Positions 25,913-34,606 are shown, counted from the stretch's first letter. The stretch is 35,421 nucleotides of DNA from an uncultured Schlesneria sp. (GCA_903858935.1 CAIOKO010000089.1:1-35421), one strand, 5' to 3'. The notes: a model not told the origin generated them from the sequence alone. A program made the numbers and translations.

Positions 25913-26686
25913 TTGACGGAAAACCCTGCAACAGGCGAATTGAAAGAAGACGCGACGCGAGCCGACATCGGGCTTGTCTGCGCGCTCCCATTGGAACTCA
26001 GCGAATTCCTGGCACGCTGTTCGAAAGTGAAAACCTATACCGGTGGGCGTTTTACTTTTCGTGGCGGCTTTTACGGAAAAATCCGGATTGCAATTGTCGA
26101 ATCGGGATTGGGGCCAAATCGTGCCGAACGGGCGACCGCCGCATTACTCGATGCGCACCAGCCGCGATGGATTGTTTCAACGGGATTCTGTGGCGCATTG
26201 GTCCCAAGTTTACAAATTGGTCAAATCGTCGTCGCTAACGAAGTCACAACAATTCAGGGAGACTCCCTGAAAATCGACGTTGGAATGACAACTGATCCTT
26301 CTCGCGGGCTGACTGTCGGGAGGACGCTCACGGTCGATAAAATGATTCGCAAAATTTCCGAAAAACAAATATTGGCAGAAAAAACTGGCGCGATTGCAGT
26401 TGACATGGAAACTTATGCAATTGCCGCGTTGTGTCGTGAAAGGAAAGAACGTTGTCTCGCCGTCCGCGCAGTCAGTGACGATCTCTCTGCTGACCTGCCG
26501 GATGAAGTGTTAAGCCTTGTTGGCGAAACAGGGTCAGTTCGAGTTGGAGCGGTTGTCGGTGCGCTCTGGAAACGCCCTGGCAGTTATAAAGACATGTGGC
26601 GATTGCGAGAAAACGCCATGCTTTGTGCCGACCGTCTGGCAAAGTTTCTGGACGGCGTCGTCCGGCAATTGCACGATGCCACGTGA
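25913..26686 (+). CDS. Nucleosidase / phosphorylase-superfamily protein
   Basis: A 257-residue member of the purine nucleoside phosphorylase/MTAN superfamily, which cleaves N-glycosidic bonds of nucleosides. Motifs in order: IGLVCALPLELSEF at 19-32, VESGLGPNRAERATAALLD at 62-80 (VSGIGxxxA type), STGFCGAL at 89-96 and VDMETYAIA at 163-171, where the Glu binds the ribose in relatives. VSDD at 187-190 holds the candidate catalytic Asp. The motif spelling departs from textbook 5'-methylthioadenosine/SAH nucleosidase and is closer to the variant phosphorylases of bacterial lipid or hopanoid gene sets, so the substrate is open. The likely start is TTG 25913; the Shine-Dalgarno site is weak (GAAAG). 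It converges on the GT4 gene. Confidence 0.8.
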   Translation: MTENPATGELKEDATRADIGLVCALPLELSEFLARCSKVKTYTGGRFTFRGGFYGKIRIAIVESGLGPNRAERATAALLDAHQPRWIVSTGFCGALVPSLQIGQIVVANEVTTIQGDSLKIDVGMTTDPSRGLTVGRTLTVDKMIRKISEKQILAEKTGAIAVDMETYAIAALCRERKERCLAVRAVSDDLSADLPDEVLSLVGETGSVRVGAVVGALWKRPGSYKDMWRLRENAMLCADRLAKFLDGVVRQLHDAT

Positions 26687-26828
26687 AGTGATGCCACATT
26701 CCGAGTTTGTCTGTTTTTGTAAATCGAATTCTGCTGACAAAAGGACCCTGACTTCGGCTTCCAGCTGCAGAAAAAAACGCAAGAAGGCTGAATGCTTTCA
26801 CGACAAAACCGATAACCTCAACCGATGG

Positions 26829-27944
26829 TCAGCGACGAGCCAACACAGGTTCACGGCTCGCCGATTTTGCTTCAAGGATTTCGCGGTACACCGCCACCGT
26901 TTTCGAGACCATCTGGTCCACGCTGAAGTCGCGAGCAACTTCGATCCGAGCGGCGCGACCCATTTCACGTGCTTTCGCCGGGTCGTCAAGGAGTTCAAGG
27001 ATGCGGTTTGCTAACGATTCGCTGTTGGAAGGTGGAACCAGCAATCCGGTCTCGCCGTCACGCACAACCTGATCAACACCCCCGACTCGAGAAGCGATCA
27101 CGGGACGCCCTTTCGACATCGCTTCGAGCATGATGGTGCCGATCCCCTGTTGCAGCGACGGAAGGCAGAAAATGTCCGTGGCGGATAACGCATCGCTGAA
27201 TTCGAGTAAATTCGGACTGAACGTCACGTGCGAATCGATCTTGAGTTCGCGTGCCAACCGTCTCAAATTCGATTCTTCGGGGCCGGCTCCAGCAATTACA
27301 AATTCCACATCACGTCCTGTTGCCAGGACTCGAGCTGCCGCACCCAGGAAAAAAGGAAATCCCTTGACCGCCTCCAGCGGGCCCGCCGTTCCAACAACCG
27401 GAACGCGACTTGCCTTTAAGACCGTTGTTGCATCGACCTTATCAAGCGTATCGACGCCACTATGAATGACGGAAATGAGGTCTCCCGGAAGTCCTGCTCG
27501 TTTCTGCAAATCTGATTTCACGGATTCGCTGACGGCAATGATCCGTTGACACCAGCGGCGATCAACAACAAATCGCTCGGACGCCTGCAGGTAATCATGG
27601 ACTGTTAACACATACGGGCGTTTCAGTTCGCGAGCCAGCCACATTCCCTGTTGTGCGACATTTCGCGACTGAATGTGAATCAAGTCGGGCGGCTCGAGCT
27701 TTAGTTGCCGCAGCATCATCCGCACCACAACACAGCCCCATATTGGCAACTGAAGATGTGAGAATTCACGGATTTGAAGCTCCCGCCGACGTTCGGGCTC
27801 AACACGCCGTGCATCCGGGCAGACAATAACGCTTCGCATTCCCTGCATTGGTAAATGCTCGGCGAGACGTAACGAGTAGGAACAGCTTCCGCGAACAGTA
27901 AATCGTCCGGCGAATAGCAGAATCGAAGGCTCAATCTCAGACAT
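26829..27944 (-). CDS. GT4-family glycosyltransferase
   Basis: A 371-residue GT-B-fold glycosyltransferase that would transfer a sugar from a nucleotide donor. The N-terminal domain has ILLFAGRFTVRGSCSYSLRLAEHL at 8-31 and DLIHIQSRNVAQQG. The C-terminal donor domain has VPVVGTAGPLEAVKGF at 181-196, EFVIAGAGPEE at 214-224 and PSLQQGIGTIMLEAMSKGRPVIAS at 262-285. In the last block the first Glu of the usual E-x7-E motif is Gln266, while the second (Glu274) is kept. The gene's first 8 bp overlap the end of the preceding membrane-protein gene, so it is translationally coupled to the nfeD-floA cluster. Donor and acceptor are unknown; an envelope glycan is likely by context. Confidence 0.9.
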   Translation of the reverse strand: MSEIEPSILLFAGRFTVRGSCSYSLRLAEHLPMQGMRSVIVCPDARRVEPERRRELQIREFSHLQLPIWGCVVVRMMLRQLKLEPPDLIHIQSRNVAQQGMWLARELKRPYVLTVHDYLQASERFVVDRRWCQRIIAVSESVKSDLQKRAGLPGDLISVIHSGVDTLDKVDATTVLKASRVPVVGTAGPLEAVKGFPFFLGAAARVLATGRDVEFVIAGAGPEESNLRRLARELKIDSHVTFSPNLLEFSDALSATDIFCLPSLQQGIGTIMLEAMSKGRPVIASRVGGVDQVVRDGETGLLVPPSNSESLANRILELLDDPAKAREMGRAARIEVARDFSVDQMVSKTVAVYREILEAKSASREPVLARR

Positions 27945-28551
27945 GTCTCTTGGCCTTAGGGCGCTGCAGAATCTCGTTTAGCAGAATTGCCTGTCGTATC
28001 CCGTTCGGGTCACGTAAGACCTTGATCAGAGGATGCATCGCTGGTTCCTGGGCCGGCATCGCCGCCGCGATCCGGTTGCCAAGATCATGTTGGACAGCGG
28101 CCGTAATTTCCTGCTGAACCGCCGCATCAACTCGATTCCCCATCTGGTGTGAACGAACTTCGTTACCAAGATTCGAAGAGGCCAGATGCATATCCGCAAC
28201 GCGGGTTGGTTGCCTTGCAGCAGATTTGGGCGATTGAGATCCCGTTCTCGCCGTGTTTTGTCGGGCAACATTCTTCGGACGTTCTTGCTGTGGTCTGGGA
28301 GGTCTCGAGGCTTGAACCTGCTGTTCGGGTCCCACCTGCTTTTTCTTGCTGTCAGTAATTTGATCCAGCAAGACCTCAAGCTCGCTGCGAGCGGAAGGTG
28401 GTTTTGGATTCTTTTGTTTCGCGCGTGGAACTCCGTCAGGCGTATTTCCCTGAACGATGTTAATAAACCAGCTGAGAACCGAAATAACTAAAACGCATAG
28501 CCCGATGACCTGCGAAATGTCGGGGACGGCACTGAGTATTAGAGAAAACAT
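27937..28551 (-). CDS. Single-TM protein of unknown function in the floA cluster
   Basis: An unrecognised 204-residue protein. Residues 9-33 form one transmembrane helix (VIGLCVLVISVLSWFINIV). The middle (about 38-120) is low complexity, rich in Pro, Arg, Gln and Lys (KQKNPKPPSARSE, ASRPPRPQQERPKNVARQ). The C-terminal helix region (VDAAVQQEITAAVQHDLGNR, then PLIKVLRDPNGIRQAILLNEI) looks folded. The architecture suggests a membrane anchor with a flexible cytoplasmic linker and a C-terminal contact domain. It starts 49 bp after floA and overlaps the GT4 gene by 8 bp, so it may connect the flotillin scaffold with the glycosyltransferase. This is an inference from order only. Confidence 0.72.
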   Translation of the reverse strand: MFSLILSAVPDISQVIGLCVLVISVLSWFINIVQGNTPDGVPRAKQKNPKPPSARSELEVLLDQITDSKKKQVGPEQQVQASRPPRPQQERPKNVARQNTARTGSQSPKSAARQPTRVADMHLASSNLGNEVRSHQMGNRVDAAVQQEITAAVQHDLGNRIAAAMPAQEPAMHPLIKVLRDPNGIRQAILLNEILQRPKAKRHV

Positions 28552-28600
28552 GGAGCGACCTCAAAGCTTTCACAAGACGTTATCGCTTCTGGCTGCATCT

Positions 28601-29632
28601 TTATTTCGAGATGCTTGTTCCTGCGATGGTGTTTCTCATCTGGGTGTCCGCTTGAACGTTCTTCAAATCATAATAGTCGATCAGTCCCAGCGTCCCTTTG
28701 CGAAAACCTTCCGCAATGGCGACGGGAACTTCCGCCTCGGCTAACACCACTTTCGCCCGATTCTCCTGGACATGAGCGACCATTTCCTGTTCTCGTGCGG
28801 TGAAATCGGCTCGACGCTGTTCGGCCTTGGCTTGTGCGACTCGCATATCCGCCTCGGCCTGATCGGCAGAAAGCCGGGCTCCAATGTTTTCGCCGACATC
28901 AATATCTGCAATATCGATCGACACGATTTCAAATGCGGTCTGAGCTTCCAATCCCTGATTCAATACGGTTTGCGAAATCATCTCGGGATTTTCCAGCACC
29001 AGCTTATAAGATTTGGTGGAGCCAATCGCTTGTACGATCCCCTGTCCAACACGCGCGACAATTGTTTCTTCCGTGGCTCCACCAATCAATTGATGAATGT
29101 TTGTTCGCACGGTCACGCGGGCACGTGCCTTAAGGAGGATGCCATCGCCTGCGACGGCATCTAAGGTCATCTGTCCTTTCCGAGTATCAGGGCAGTCAAT
29201 CACTTTCGGATAAACGCTGGTTCGGACCGCTTCCAGAATGTCACGGCCGGCCAGGTCAATGGCTTGTGCTGTCTGCCAGTCGAGGTCGATATTGGCCTTC
29301 TTCGCCGCGACGAGTGCTCGAATCACGTTCGGAACGTTACCACCCGCCAGGTAATGAGATTCCAAATCTCGCGTACTGATTTGATAGACCTCGGTCAGCC
29401 CAGCCTGTACGGCAATGATCTTGGCCCGAACGATAATCGCGGGATTGACCTTTCGAATCGTCATCATCACAAGATGAGGCAATGAGATATCAGCTCCGGT
29501 CATCCAGCATTGAATGTATAAGCTGATAAAACGGGCGAAGACCGCGAAGAAAATCAACGCCAGGATGACGATGACCGCGATAATCGCAACCATGACCAGC
29601 GGATTCATTTGTGCCAACACGAACGAGTGCAT
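28601..29632 (-). CDS. floA: Flotillin-like protein FloA
   Basis: A 343-residue protein matching the UPF0365/FloA family, flotillin-like scaffolds of functional membrane microdomains. An N-terminal membrane segment ([20 protein letters not shown], about 14-33) is followed by [37 protein letters not shown] and the band-7-like domain ([20 protein letters not shown]). A charged Ala/Glu-rich coiled coil follows ([20 protein letters not shown]), as in the family. The size is normal. It lies 175 bp downstream of the NfeD-like gene, as in the yqeZ-yqfA type arrangement of Bacillus, and upstream of the single-TM and GT4 genes. Confidence 0.93.
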   Translation of the reverse strand: MHSFVLAQMNPLVMVAIIAVIVILALIFFAVFARFISLYIQCWMTGADISLPHLVMMTIRKVNPAIIVRAKIIAVQAGLTEVYQISTRDLESHYLAGGNVPNVIRALVAAKKANIDLDWQTAQAIDLAGRDILEAVRTSVYPKVIDCPDTRKGQMTLDAVAGDGILLKARARVTVRTNIHQLIGGATEETIVARVGQGIVQAIGSTKSYKLVLENPEMISQTVLNQGLEAQTAFEIVSIDIADIDVGENIGARLSADQAEADMRVAQAKAEQRRADFTAREQEMVAHVQENRAKVVLAEAEVPVAIAEGFRKGTLGLIDYYDLKNVQADTQMRNTIAGTSISK

Positions 29633-29807
29633 CTGTGTGACATCCCTTGATGTGTGTTTCGACCCTGATACTTTGTGATCTGCGGCCTCAACAGCCTAAC
29701 CAAAACCCTGCCGGGATTGCCCTGAATTTGTGCTGTTTACAGAACAAAACGGGACTTTCCTGTTCGCCTGACCGGTTTTCATCAAGATGTTAAACGCCAT
29801 CACGTTT

Positions 29808-30380
29808 CTAACTCGATGGATACTCAAAGTCGAGCCCCGTTGAATTCTCTGTAGTCTGATCAGGAATGCTCTGCGGCGCATTTCCCGGCCTGACCACCAC
29901 CTGACTTCCACGAATATTAATAATCTCGACCGATTCTCCCGATTCGACCATCAGACCCTCTGAGACCGCATGCAGACGCATGCCATCAACTTCCACCAGC
30001 CCCCCAGGAAGTAAATTGGTCCTTGCGACTCCATATCGCCCAACCAGCTTTTCAAGCCGTCGAGATTCCTCCAGATACGGAGTCACATCTTCGGCTTCCG
30101 GAGCTTCAAGCAAAACCTTTTTGCCAAAAGGAGTTCGCGGAAGCATATAAAAACCAGTCCCGATCACAGTCGGGACAAGTAACAGCAGCATCATGCAGAA
30201 TGCGCCAAACAGATTGGGTTGTGACACGCCCCAGGCTCGATAGGCAAAGATGATCGAAACCAGCAGGCTGAGGAATGTCACCAGACCCAGCAATCCACCA
30301 GAGGGGATGAAGATTTCCGCAATCAGAATACCCAAGCCGACGATCAGCAAAACGACGGCAAAGACGGCATTTGAATCCAT
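29808..30380 (-). CDS. NfeD-like membrane protein
   Basis: A 190-residue member of the NfeD group, which accompanies flotillins. Three or four hydrophobic segments (VFAVVLLIVGLGILIAEIF, LLGLVTFLSLLVSIIFAY, AFCMMLLLLVPTVIGTGF) are followed by a C-terminal OB-fold-like domain (LVGRYGVARTNLLPGGLVEV, VESGESVEIINIRGSQVVV). It lacks the N-terminal serine-protease domain of long NfeD proteins, so it is the short, probably non-proteolytic type. It is the first gene of the floA cluster on this strand, after a hairpin at 30409-30434. Confidence 0.88.
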   Translation of the reverse strand: MDSNAVFAVVLLIVGLGILIAEIFIPSGGLLGLVTFLSLLVSIIFAYRAWGVSQPNLFGAFCMMLLLLVPTVIGTGFYMLPRTPFGKKVLLEAPEAEDVTPYLEESRRLEKLVGRYGVARTNLLPGGLVEVDGMRLHAVSEGLMVESGESVEIINIRGSQVVVRPGNAPQSIPDQTTENSTGLDFEYPSS

Positions 30381-30408
30381 AGGTCCAATGGTCTCGGTGA
30401 GGCAAATT

Positions 30409-30434
30409 GTTCCCCAACGAAATCGTCGGGGAAC
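30409..30434 (-). terminator. Hairpin between FG-GAP gene and NfeD-like gene
   Basis: GTTCCCC pairs with GGGGAAC, with ACGA/TCGT continuing after one A-C mismatch, around a 2-nt loop. It lies 65 bp past the FG-GAP gene's stop on the minus strand, whose flank is AATTTGCC. Probably a terminator; it could also sit in the 5' leader of the next gene. Confidence 0.5.
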
Positions 30435-30498
30435 TACACCAGAAGTGTATCTGGTTTGATCGGCGCGGCAACTCTCTGGTCAAAGGCGAGGTCTCGTT

Positions 30499-31839
30499 TT
30501 ATGGCGAAACAAGAACTTTCGGCTGAGCCTTTTCCCAGACATCTTTCGCAACCTTTTTGGTTTCGTGAAGATGAACGAAGGTCCCTTTTTTATTACCTAC
30601 GACAATATCTGGCCTACCATCGCCATTCACGTCGGTTGCCAGAACTTGAGTCCCCACACCGGAATCGTCGTCGACAAATTCTGGCACCCAATCGACCGAC
30701 CCATCCGCATTCCTTGCCAGCTTAAACCAATACACCACGGCCGGCGCATCAGGCTCGGCATCACCACCGGGACCATGTGCCCAAAAACGCTTTCCTGTGA
30801 CGATGTCCTTCAAGCCATCTCCATCCATATCGACAAGATCGATCGCGTGAATCTGCGAGAACTTCAATCCATAACGATTCTGTTTTGGTTCGTTTCCCAT
30901 GATCCGATGTTCGCGGAACTTGATCTCGCCCGCTTCGCGAAACTGTTCAAACCATGACAGGCCGTAACCATGTGCCTGAAGACTGGTAATCACATCGTTC
31001 AGACCGTCGCCGTTAACATCATAGGCATACATCTGAGCCCCCCCGCCGCCAAATCCGGCAGAGTGAAATTTCCATTCAGGATCATTGGCCAGCGAATCAG
31101 GTTGCTCCCACCACCCATTCGACACCATCAGATCAGTCCTCCCGTCACCGTTAATATCGCCGGCACCGAGTCCGTGAGTGAATCGCTGCCAGTTCCCTGG
31201 CGTCGAGACCTTGTGAAACGTCCAAGGTTTGTCCGCTGCCGACCAGTCGACGGTGGCATAACCGACGAATCCTTTGTTTCCCCCCTCTGCTGGCAATGTC
31301 GCTCCACTGAGGATGTCCGGCTTGCCATCGCCGTTAACGTCCAGCCATTGTGGCGATTCATTATCGACGGTGTTGAATACGACATGTGGAGTCCAATGTT
31401 TCTTCTCCCCTTTTGGATTCTCGTACCAGGTTGCCTGAGCACCCGGGAATCCATAGACAAGAACGTCAATCCATCCATCATTGTTGAGGTCATGCGTGAA
31501 CGTGAAAAAGTTGTCCGAATAGGCGTTGTTCTTCCCCAGCGAACCTTCGAATCCGGGAATCGTGACTTCGGTTCCATCGTCCTTCTTGAGTTTGAATGTC
31601 TGCTTCGCCGGATAAACCTCCAGCCGTTCTTTAAAGTCAGGTCCTGCATACCAGTACGGACCACTCACCACATCCATTTTTCCATCACGGTTAAAGTCAC
31701 CAACGTTGGCCCCTTCACCCCAGAACTGATCATTCAGTCGCAACTTGGTAAACGAATGGAGGACGTAGTCCTGAGCCGATACCGAAACGGAAATCCCATA
31801 AAGCACAGCAAACGAAAGCACGAGCGTCAAAGTTTTCAT
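30499..31839 (-). CDS. Secreted FG-GAP/VCBS-type repeat protein
   Basis: A 446-residue exported protein with signal peptide MKTLTLVLSFAVLYGISVSVSA. It carries at least seven calcium-type DxNxDG motifs of FG-GAP/VCBS repeats (DFNRDGKMD, DLNNDGWID, DVNGDGKPD, DINGDGRTD, DVNGDGLND, DMDGDGLKD, DVNGDGRPD), spaced as in a beta-propeller. Repeat phrases such as VVSGPYWYAGPDFKERLEVYP and TWYENPKGEKKHWTPHVV are common in planctomycete propellers. The start at 31839 is chosen because the longer frame (to 31932) would hide the signal peptide. The protein is probably periplasmic or surface-exposed and Ca2+-stabilised; its partner is unknown. It is divergent from the LURP-like gene. Confidence 0.85.
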   Translation of the reverse strand: MKTLTLVLSFAVLYGISVSVSAQDYVLHSFTKLRLNDQFWGEGANVGDFNRDGKMDVVSGPYWYAGPDFKERLEVYPAKQTFKLKKDDGTEVTIPGFEGSLGKNNAYSDNFFTFTHDLNNDGWIDVLVYGFPGAQATWYENPKGEKKHWTPHVVFNTVDNESPQWLDVNGDGKPDILSGATLPAEGGNKGFVGYATVDWSAADKPWTFHKVSTPGNWQRFTHGLGAGDINGDGRTDLMVSNGWWEQPDSLANDPEWKFHSAGFGGGGAQMYAYDVNGDGLNDVITSLQAHGYGLSWFEQFREAGEIKFREHRIMGNEPKQNRYGLKFSQIHAIDLVDMDGDGLKDIVTGKRFWAHGPGGDAEPDAPAVVYWFKLARNADGSVDWVPEFVDDDSGVGTQVLATDVNGDGRPDIVVGNKKGTFVHLHETKKVAKDVWEKAQPKVLVSP

Positions 31840-32062
31840 GGTCAGCGAGTTTCCCAGGTCAAGCGGAAAGGGATCGAGCATATCGCAACCGTGAAGAATA
31901 CCTTTGCCGACAATCGAAAGAAACCAAGTCAACGCCGAAGACGTTTCCGAAGATTGATCATGTCCACTCGCCCGATTAGGATCGTGTAATCACCTCAGCG
32001 CATTCATGCGGCAGACCGATCGTCGAAAAGAATCAATTCATCAGACTCAGGGATTTCAAAAG

Positions 32063-32659
32063 ATGCTTCTCGAACGTCAGACGTTTCTCGTCAAAGAACA
32101 GGTCGCCATGTTTAAATTGACGGATCACTACGACATTTTTGATCCTGAATCGGGTGAACAGATTGGATTCGCCCAGGAAAAGATTGGAGGTTTTGCAAAA
32201 GCCTTGCGATTTATTTTCTCAAAATACAAGACCATGTTTCCCACCACCGTCGAGATCAAGGAAAACGATGAATCTGATCCTGTCATTACGATCAAACGCC
32301 GGTTTGCCGTCCTCCGGTCACAAGTCGACGTGATCGACCAGCATGAAAAGTGTGTCGGTTCGTTCAAAAGCAAACTGTTCACGCTGAGTGGCGGCTTTAC
32401 AGTTCATAACCCCGAGGGCGAGCAGATCGCAGATGTGAAAGGGAACTGGAAAGGCTGGGACTTCCAACTGCTGGATATGAACGGGAATGAACTCGGCCGG
32501 GTCAACAAAAAATGGGCCGGCATGATGAAAGAGATGTTTACGTCTGCCGATACTTACGTGATCTCATTGAATGAGAGCGTTGGTTCAAATCCTGGACTTG
32601 CCGCATTGCTGCTCGCCGCTGGCCTGGCAATCGATATCGTATTCAATGAAAACGGCTGA
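32063..32659 (+). CDS. LURP-one / phospholipid-scramblase-like protein
   Basis: A 198-residue protein with a Tubby-C-terminal-like beta-barrel of the LURP-one-related/scramblase group. Indicative stretches: FLVKEQVAMFKLTDHYDIFD, DPVITIKRRFAVLRSQVDVID, GSFKSKLFTLSGGFTVHNPEG, KGNWKGWDFQLLDMNGNELG, and a hydrophobic C-terminal helix (GLAALLLAAGLAIDIVF). ATG 32063 follows AGGGAT at usable spacing; an in-frame ATG 19 codons upstream has no better signal. Bacterial members are mostly uncharacterised; lipid binding at the membrane is inferred from the fold and the terminal helix. Confidence 0.75.
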   Translation: MLLERQTFLVKEQVAMFKLTDHYDIFDPESGEQIGFAQEKIGGFAKALRFIFSKYKTMFPTTVEIKENDESDPVITIKRRFAVLRSQVDVIDQHEKCVGSFKSKLFTLSGGFTVHNPEGEQIADVKGNWKGWDFQLLDMNGNELGRVNKKWAGMMKEMFTSADTYVISLNESVGSNPGLAALLLAAGLAIDIVFNENG

Positions 32660-32716
32660 TCGAGAAGTACGTTGTCCAATCTCAATATTCTCAAAAAAAG
32701 AAAAACCACTGTGTCT

Positions 32717-32992
32717 CCGAAGACTCCAGTGAGGCTTTACCTCAGACCAAAGTAGCGATAATCGCCCCGCGTGATGAACATTGTTCGAGAACCTGCCAAA
32801 TTCCAATCCGCATGGTCTCAAACCAGAAATTCAAACGGAATTTCTGTCCCGATGCGTCGGCAACGCTTGAATCGTTTCCGACGCATGCTCATCACGCGGA
32901 GCGATGATGGCTACTTTGGAAGAAATTCTGAAACTAAACTCAATCAGTCAAGTTTCAGACCGAAGAAGTCCATAGAGGCTTCGCCCCAGGCC
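32717..32992. repeat. Imperfect direct repeats flanking palindromic element copy 2
   Basis: 32717-32748 (CCGAAGACTCCAGTGAGGC onwards) and 32960-32992 (CCGAAGAAGTCCATAGAGGC onwards) align over about 32 bp with one gap and roughly three quarters identity, in the same orientation. They bracket the palindromic core. They could be part of the element or of an older tandem array; they are too long and diverged for a target-site duplication. Confidence 0.45.
32747..32960 (-). repeat. Palindromic intergenic element, copy 2
   Basis: Two 36-bp arms: 32747-32782 (CCAAAGTAGC...CGCGTGATGAACATT) and 32884-32919 (CATGCTCATCACGCGGAGCG...ACTTTGG). They are reverse complements with about six mismatches. Inside lie two further hairpins: CAGAAATTC/GAATTTCTG (32824-32846) and a 14-bp stem with one mismatch based on ATGCGTCGG/CCGACGCAT (32852-32886). 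A fourth inverted pair, TCTGAAAC/GTTTCAGA, lies at 32927-32959. Read on the minus strand it is homologous to 2847-3053. No open frame is conserved between the copies. Confidence 0.7.
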
Positions 32993-33115
32993 CAGCCCGA
33001 ACTTTAAGTACCGACAACGCACAAGGCCCGGCCGATGAGAATTCACCGGTCTGGTCGTTTGTCATGGCGAGATCAATTCGAATTCTCTAACGATATCCCA
33101 CGGAAAATCGACCTG

Positions 33116-34606
33116 ATGAACACCCTTAATCGACGTGAACTGATTCAGTGGAGTGCCGCAAGTGGCCTGGGAACCATGATCAGTGGGGCCGGCCTTGCTG
33201 GACAAGCTCTCGCCGCCGATGCTCCATCTAAAAAATCCCCCTCCGCTGAATCACCGATCACAACGCGAATGTTCTGGACGTGGGATCACAGCACCGAATG
33301 GGCACTGAATCGAGCTGGTGCACATACACATGGATCATGCAACGAGTATGGACGAACGACCGACGCATTCGTGCAGGACTATACCGCGCTGCTTCGCTGG
33401 TGCGGTCGACATCACATTGATGCCGTCGTCGTCTGGGGCCTGTTGCGAGACGGTCACGGTGGCCTCGAATCCGCCAGACGCCTTTGTGACGTTGCGGCAA
33501 AGGAAAACGTCCGGCTGCTGTGCGGCGTCGGCCTGAATGCCTACGGCGGCGTCTACTACGAAGGGAACTCTCCCTATAATCTCGAACGTCACCTGGAAAA
33601 ACATCCGGAACTGAACGCGGTCGACAAAGATGGCGTCCCGATCAACTTCAGCATCGACGGCAACGGCACGAAGACCTCCATCACCACCAAGGGGATGCCC
33701 GGCCCCCGAGGTTTCTATCAGGCCTGCCCCTCGCGACCCGAAAATCAAGACTTCATTTCCGAATCGCTGGCGTGGCTGTTCAAAAACCTGGCGCTGGGTG
33801 GAGTGCAAATGGAAACAGGCGATACGGGGATCTGCCAGTGCAAGCTCTGTCGAGACCGACGTCAGCACTCGGACTCCTCCTTTTCCTGGTTGTCCTGGGA
33901 AGACATGGGCCTGATGTATCCCCTGGCAACCAGTGCCATTCGCTCCGTTGCCCCCGAGGCCTGGGTCGTCTGTGAAACCTATTCACATCCCCAGCCATAC
34001 ACGGGGCTAGACAAGCCACCACGATTTGGTGACGCGATGCCCGCCTGGGCGACGGCCGAACTGGCCAAGTTTCCCCAAGGAGTCTTCGTTCAATGGGTTG
34101 CGGACTATTTCATGAAGAACGGAGCGATCACCCCTGCCTGGACGGCCGAAGGCCGGGTCACCAGCCCCGGCCACCGTCACGTCATGCGTTCGCACCTGTC
34201 AACCTCATGGTTCGGAAATCGAGGTGAAGTCGCGATCGATTGGCTCGCCAATCTGGTCAATCAAAGCATTTCATCCGGCTTCGAGGGGATTTCGTTATTC
34301 GGAGAAGTTTCGCCGTTTCAGTCCGGTGCCGAACTGAATTATCTCGCGCTGGCCGATTTCGGTAGCGTCCAAAATCCCAAAGCCGATCTCGATGCCTTCC
34401 AACAGCGAGTCGCCGCCCCGTTGTTGGGAGGAGCCGACAACGCTCGCGACTTCCTCCAATTTGCTCGCCTGCTCAGTGACCGAAAGCAAATCCCCGCAGC
34501 ACTTCCCGGCATCTACGCACGCCTGGCCACACTGCCGCCAGAAGCGGCAAGACGCTGGTGCTGGCTGGCAAACCACCTCGCATCGTTTGTCCCGATGGAG
34601 CCATGA
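33116..34606 (+). CDS. Tat-exported putative glycosidase-like barrel protein
   Basis: A 496-residue protein with twin-arginine signal NRRELIQWSAASGLGTMISG and cleavage near LAADA. The mature part reads like a TIM-barrel hydrolase: RMFWTWDHSTEW, LLRWCGRHHIDAVVVWGLLRDG, NVRLLCGVGLNAYGGVYYEG, then GVQMETGDTGICQCKLCRDRR, VVCETYSHPQP, GVFVQWVADYF and ISSGFEGISLFGEVSP. Several strand ends carry acidic residues (METGD, CETY, FGEVS) that could be catalytic. The CQCKLC cluster (about residues 240-245) suggests a metal or disulfide site, as in some GH-like proteins from planctomycetes and Verrucomicrobia. I cannot name a GH family. ATG 33116 is chosen so that the Tat motif is N-terminal. The gene stands alone. 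Confidence 0.75.
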   Translation: MNTLNRRELIQWSAASGLGTMISGAGLAGQALAADAPSKKSPSAESPITTRMFWTWDHSTEWALNRAGAHTHGSCNEYGRTTDAFVQDYTALLRWCGRHHIDAVVVWGLLRDGHGGLESARRLCDVAAKENVRLLCGVGLNAYGGVYYEGNSPYNLERHLEKHPELNAVDKDGVPINFSIDGNGTKTSITTKGMPGPRGFYQACPSRPENQDFISESLAWLFKNLALGGVQMETGDTGICQCKLCRDRRQHSDSSFSWLSWEDMGLMYPLATSAIRSVAPEAWVVCETYSHPQPYTGLDKPPRFGDAMPAWATAELAKFPQGVFVQWVADYFMKNGAITPAWTAEGRVTSPGHRHVMRSHLSTSWFGNRGEVAIDWLANLVNQSISSGFEGISLFGEVSPFQSGAELNYLALADFGSVQNPKADLDAFQQRVAAPLLGGADNARDFLQFARLLSDRKQIPAALPGIYARLATLPPEAARRWCWLANHLASFVPMEP

